This document shows, in pieces, positions 62,050-64,000 of a stretch of DNA of 64,000 nucleotides. This DNA comes from Cronobacter sakazakii (GTDB lineage: Bacteria; Pseudomonadota; Gammaproteobacteria; Enterobacterales; Enterobacteriaceae). Under the pieces are notes generated by a model. The model had not been told where the DNA came from and did not search any database. It saw only the letters and a list, made by a program, of their open reading frames with translations. The translations under genes were made by a program, and so were the position numbers. The stretch's first letter is position 1. Every line of letters begins with the position of its first letter. The DNA is taken from NCBI RefSeq assembly GCF_000982825.1, contig NZ_CP011047.1:372001-436000 (forward strand), read 5' to 3'.

Positions 62050-63590
62050 TCAGTCCGGAAACGTATCACTATCTTCTGTAACGTCCGCTTTCTCTGGTAA
62101 CATTCTGTTTTTAATATACTGTGAATTCCTGCAGATGAGAGGAAAAATCTCCGAGTTATTCATTATACAACTCGTTGCCGTACGGGCGTCCTCCGGAGAC
62201 CATGATGAAAATGAAAACGTCTGACGGTCAAGCCATTGAGACAATAATACATTATCAACAGAAGCGCTAAACAGCGCCGCAATAGCCCTGCGTTCAACGG
62301 CCTTCTCAGGTTCAATAAACGACAACTCATTATGAAAACGGGTAATAATCGCAATACGGCTGTCAATACGAATATGTCTTTCAAGTAAGACATCGTGCAA
62401 CTCATCAAGTACAGTCTCTCTCTGGGTATCGTCGAGGCAAGACCACAGAAAATGAATGTTCTCGGCATTTGTGACAACGTCTGGCTCTGCATCACGGAAC
62501 CATGATGCAAAGATACCCACACTACCTTCCATCCGGATATGCTGCCCCTGAAGTTGCATTTGTTCAAGGATAAAGCGCATGTTCACAGGAAGAACCGTAA
62601 AACACTCAATAAGCCTTTCAGAAGAACTAAATACTCCACATGCCAGGGCGTTCAGCTTTTTCTTCAAAATATCAAACTGCTCACCTGACTGATATACGTC
62701 ATGGAGAAATACTGGACCCATAGCATTCACATCAGACTCAATTATTTTCTCTGACAGTGCTTTTTGACGCTCTCGCACAAATATTAAAAGAGAGGTTGCA
62801 TTTGTAGCTTCTTTGATGACGTCATACTGACCTTTAACAAAGCTCAGGACAGGTATATTCACCAGAAGACCTAAATCAACAATCCTGCCAACAGCATTTT
62901 TGATGTACGGCAGAACATTTTTATCCTTAAGTGCTATAAAGATACTCTCGGCAGTACGTAGATAACGAAGATATGCAGCCAAAGCCAGGTCAAACCGTTC
63001 CTCACCAATATGTTCACTGTACGACTCGATACCGGCATAGTTACCATGGAGCACCATGTGAGCAACAGCCTGTGCAGCAAATTCCGCAGGGAAGAGATTC
63101 CTCGTCGCCGTATTATTAAGATAATATTGATTTAAAACATTATTATTCCAGTCCGGGCTCAGAACAATTTTTCTGAAATGGATAACGTCCTCAACAACCT
63201 GACGATTTTTAAGCGTCATTATTGCAGAGCTAACCTGAGCCCCACCTGTACCATCATTCTTTCCAATTACGTTCTGTACCGCCTTCGATGCAATATTGAT
63301 ATGCCGGATAATTCCCGGATTAAAAAGGTCTATCTGAGGTTGCTCAGCTCCATAGCGTAACATCTCCTCCCGACCGTGATTTCCGATATCTAGTGTGCCA
63401 ATTTTCAGGTTTGACAAGGTCTCTTCATTATTGACAAGGTATTCCACATAAAATACGCCATCTACAAAATTCTCCATTTTATTCAGTAGTGATTCACCGG
63501 CCAGAACAGAGTATGAATCAGCTTCCTGCAGCAACGTCTTCGTGGATTCAGCCTCCAATTTTTCTGAATCCTGAATTTCATCAAGTTTAC
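62050..63590 (-). pseudogene. Large unknown protein, 5' end cut by IS903
   Basis: The frame is open from the IS903 edge at 63590 (native KLDEIQDSEKLEAESTKT) to 62050, about 513 codons. It is helical, AT-rich, with no motif I recognise; QPQIDLFNPGIIRHINIASK and HMVLHGNYAGIESYSEHIGEERFDLALAAYLRYL are the most structured parts. It has no start of its own after the insertion except a TTG at 63558. The rest of the gene should continue beyond the IS element outside this window. Confidence 0.6.
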
Positions 63591-64000
63591 GGCTTTGTTG
63601 AATAAATCAGATTTCGGGTAAGTCTCCCCCGTAGCGGGTTGTGTTTTCAGGCAATACGCACGCTTTCAGGCATACCTGCTTTCGTCATTTTGTTCAGCGC
63701 TCGTACCAGGGCCATAGCCTCTGCAACCTGACCATCGTAGTCACGCAGTGTCAGTGAACCTCCGAACAGCTGTTTTACCCGGTACATCGCCGTTTCCGCT
63801 ATCGAGCGACGGTTATAATCTGTTGTCCATTTCCACCGCGCATTACTCCCGGTCAGCCGCTGATTCGCAACAGCACGGTTACGGTCTGCATATTCACCGG
63901 GCCAGTAACCCGCGCCTTTTCGGGGCGGGATAAGCGCGCTGATTTTCTTACGCCGCAGTTCATCGTGACAGAGCCGGGTGTCGTAAGCGCCGTCTGCCGA
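63591..64000 (-). mobile_element. IS903 (IS5 family), partial at window edge
   Basis: Begins with the IS903 terminal repeat GGCTTTGTTGAATAAATC and continues with the transposase 3' part on the minus strand. Runs off the window. The 9 bp before it (caagtttac, 63582-63590) should recur on the other side if it was a simple insertion. Confidence 0.93.
63647..64000 (-). CDS. IS903 transposase, C-terminal part
   Basis: 118 codons to the stop at 63647-63649. Contains DGAYDTRLCHDELRRKK with the second catalytic aspartate region and NRRSIAETAMYRVKQLFGG with the final glutamate of the DDE triad. The N-terminal part is outside the window. Confidence 0.93.
   Translation of the reverse strand, partial: SADGAYDTRLCHDELRRKKISALIPPRKGAGYWPGEYADRNRAVANQRLTGSNARWKWTTDYNRRSIAETAMYRVKQLFGGSLTLRDYDGQVAEAMALVRALNKMTKAGMPESVRIA

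Overview
The window looks like chromosome from a high-GC member of the Enterobacteriaceae. A Cronobacter-like genome fits best: the backbone blocks ahr-leuX, lptFG-pepA-holC-valS-yjgN-yjgM, rraB-argI-yjgK and pyrL-pyrBI-ridA are in enteric order, and miaE and a type I galactan operon, both absent from E. coli K-12, are also present. The genus is an inference from gene content only.

Left part (1-14362): the end of a PTS EIIB gene, then a complete galactan-use cluster on the minus strand (ganA beta-galactosidase, ganB endo-galactanase, GanQPO ABC importer) with its ATPase gene divergent. GanB cuts galactan, GanO/P/Q plus the ATPase import the oligomers, and GanA trims them to galactose. Next come an SOS-boxed SymE-type toxin gene and the yjiS-yjiR-yjiN block, then gldA, cut off at its 3' end by IS1.

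Accessory region (14363-32437): two identical, same-direction IS1 copies bracket a broken phosphorothioation-dependent restriction module (dptH', dptG, dptF'). An AbiTii-type gene without its 5' end follows. From 19.7 to 29.6 kb lies a compact minus-strand mobile element with a RecQ-like helicase, a serine recombinase, endonuclease VII-like and HNH/AP2 nucleases, many small HTH-like or unknown genes, and a T7-like scaffold and major capsid pair, but no visible portal, terminase or tail gene. A DUF3800 gene and a HEPN-like gene follow. The region ends at tRNA-Leu(CAA) leuX, whose 3' acceptor strand seems one base short.

Right backbone (32.7-60.4 kb): ahr, a DnaJ-type zinc-finger membrane protein, dihydroxyacetone kinase, lptGF, pepA, holC-valS, yjgN, yjgM, miaE, rraB. 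A carbamoyl-phosphate hub follows: argI with twin ARG boxes, the arginine deiminase operon (arcA, arcC, a second ornithine carbamoyltransferase, a YfcC-type transporter, an ArgR paralogue), then pyrL-pyrB-pyrI with its attenuator and ridA. Four tandem arrays of a palindromic GGTGGGTGCGC...TTACCCACC repeat sit between genes here.

Right end (60.4-64 kb): a 5'-truncated ygiQ fragment joins AT-rich foreign DNA holding a small membrane protein, a large unknown gene cut by IS903, and the first part of that IS903.
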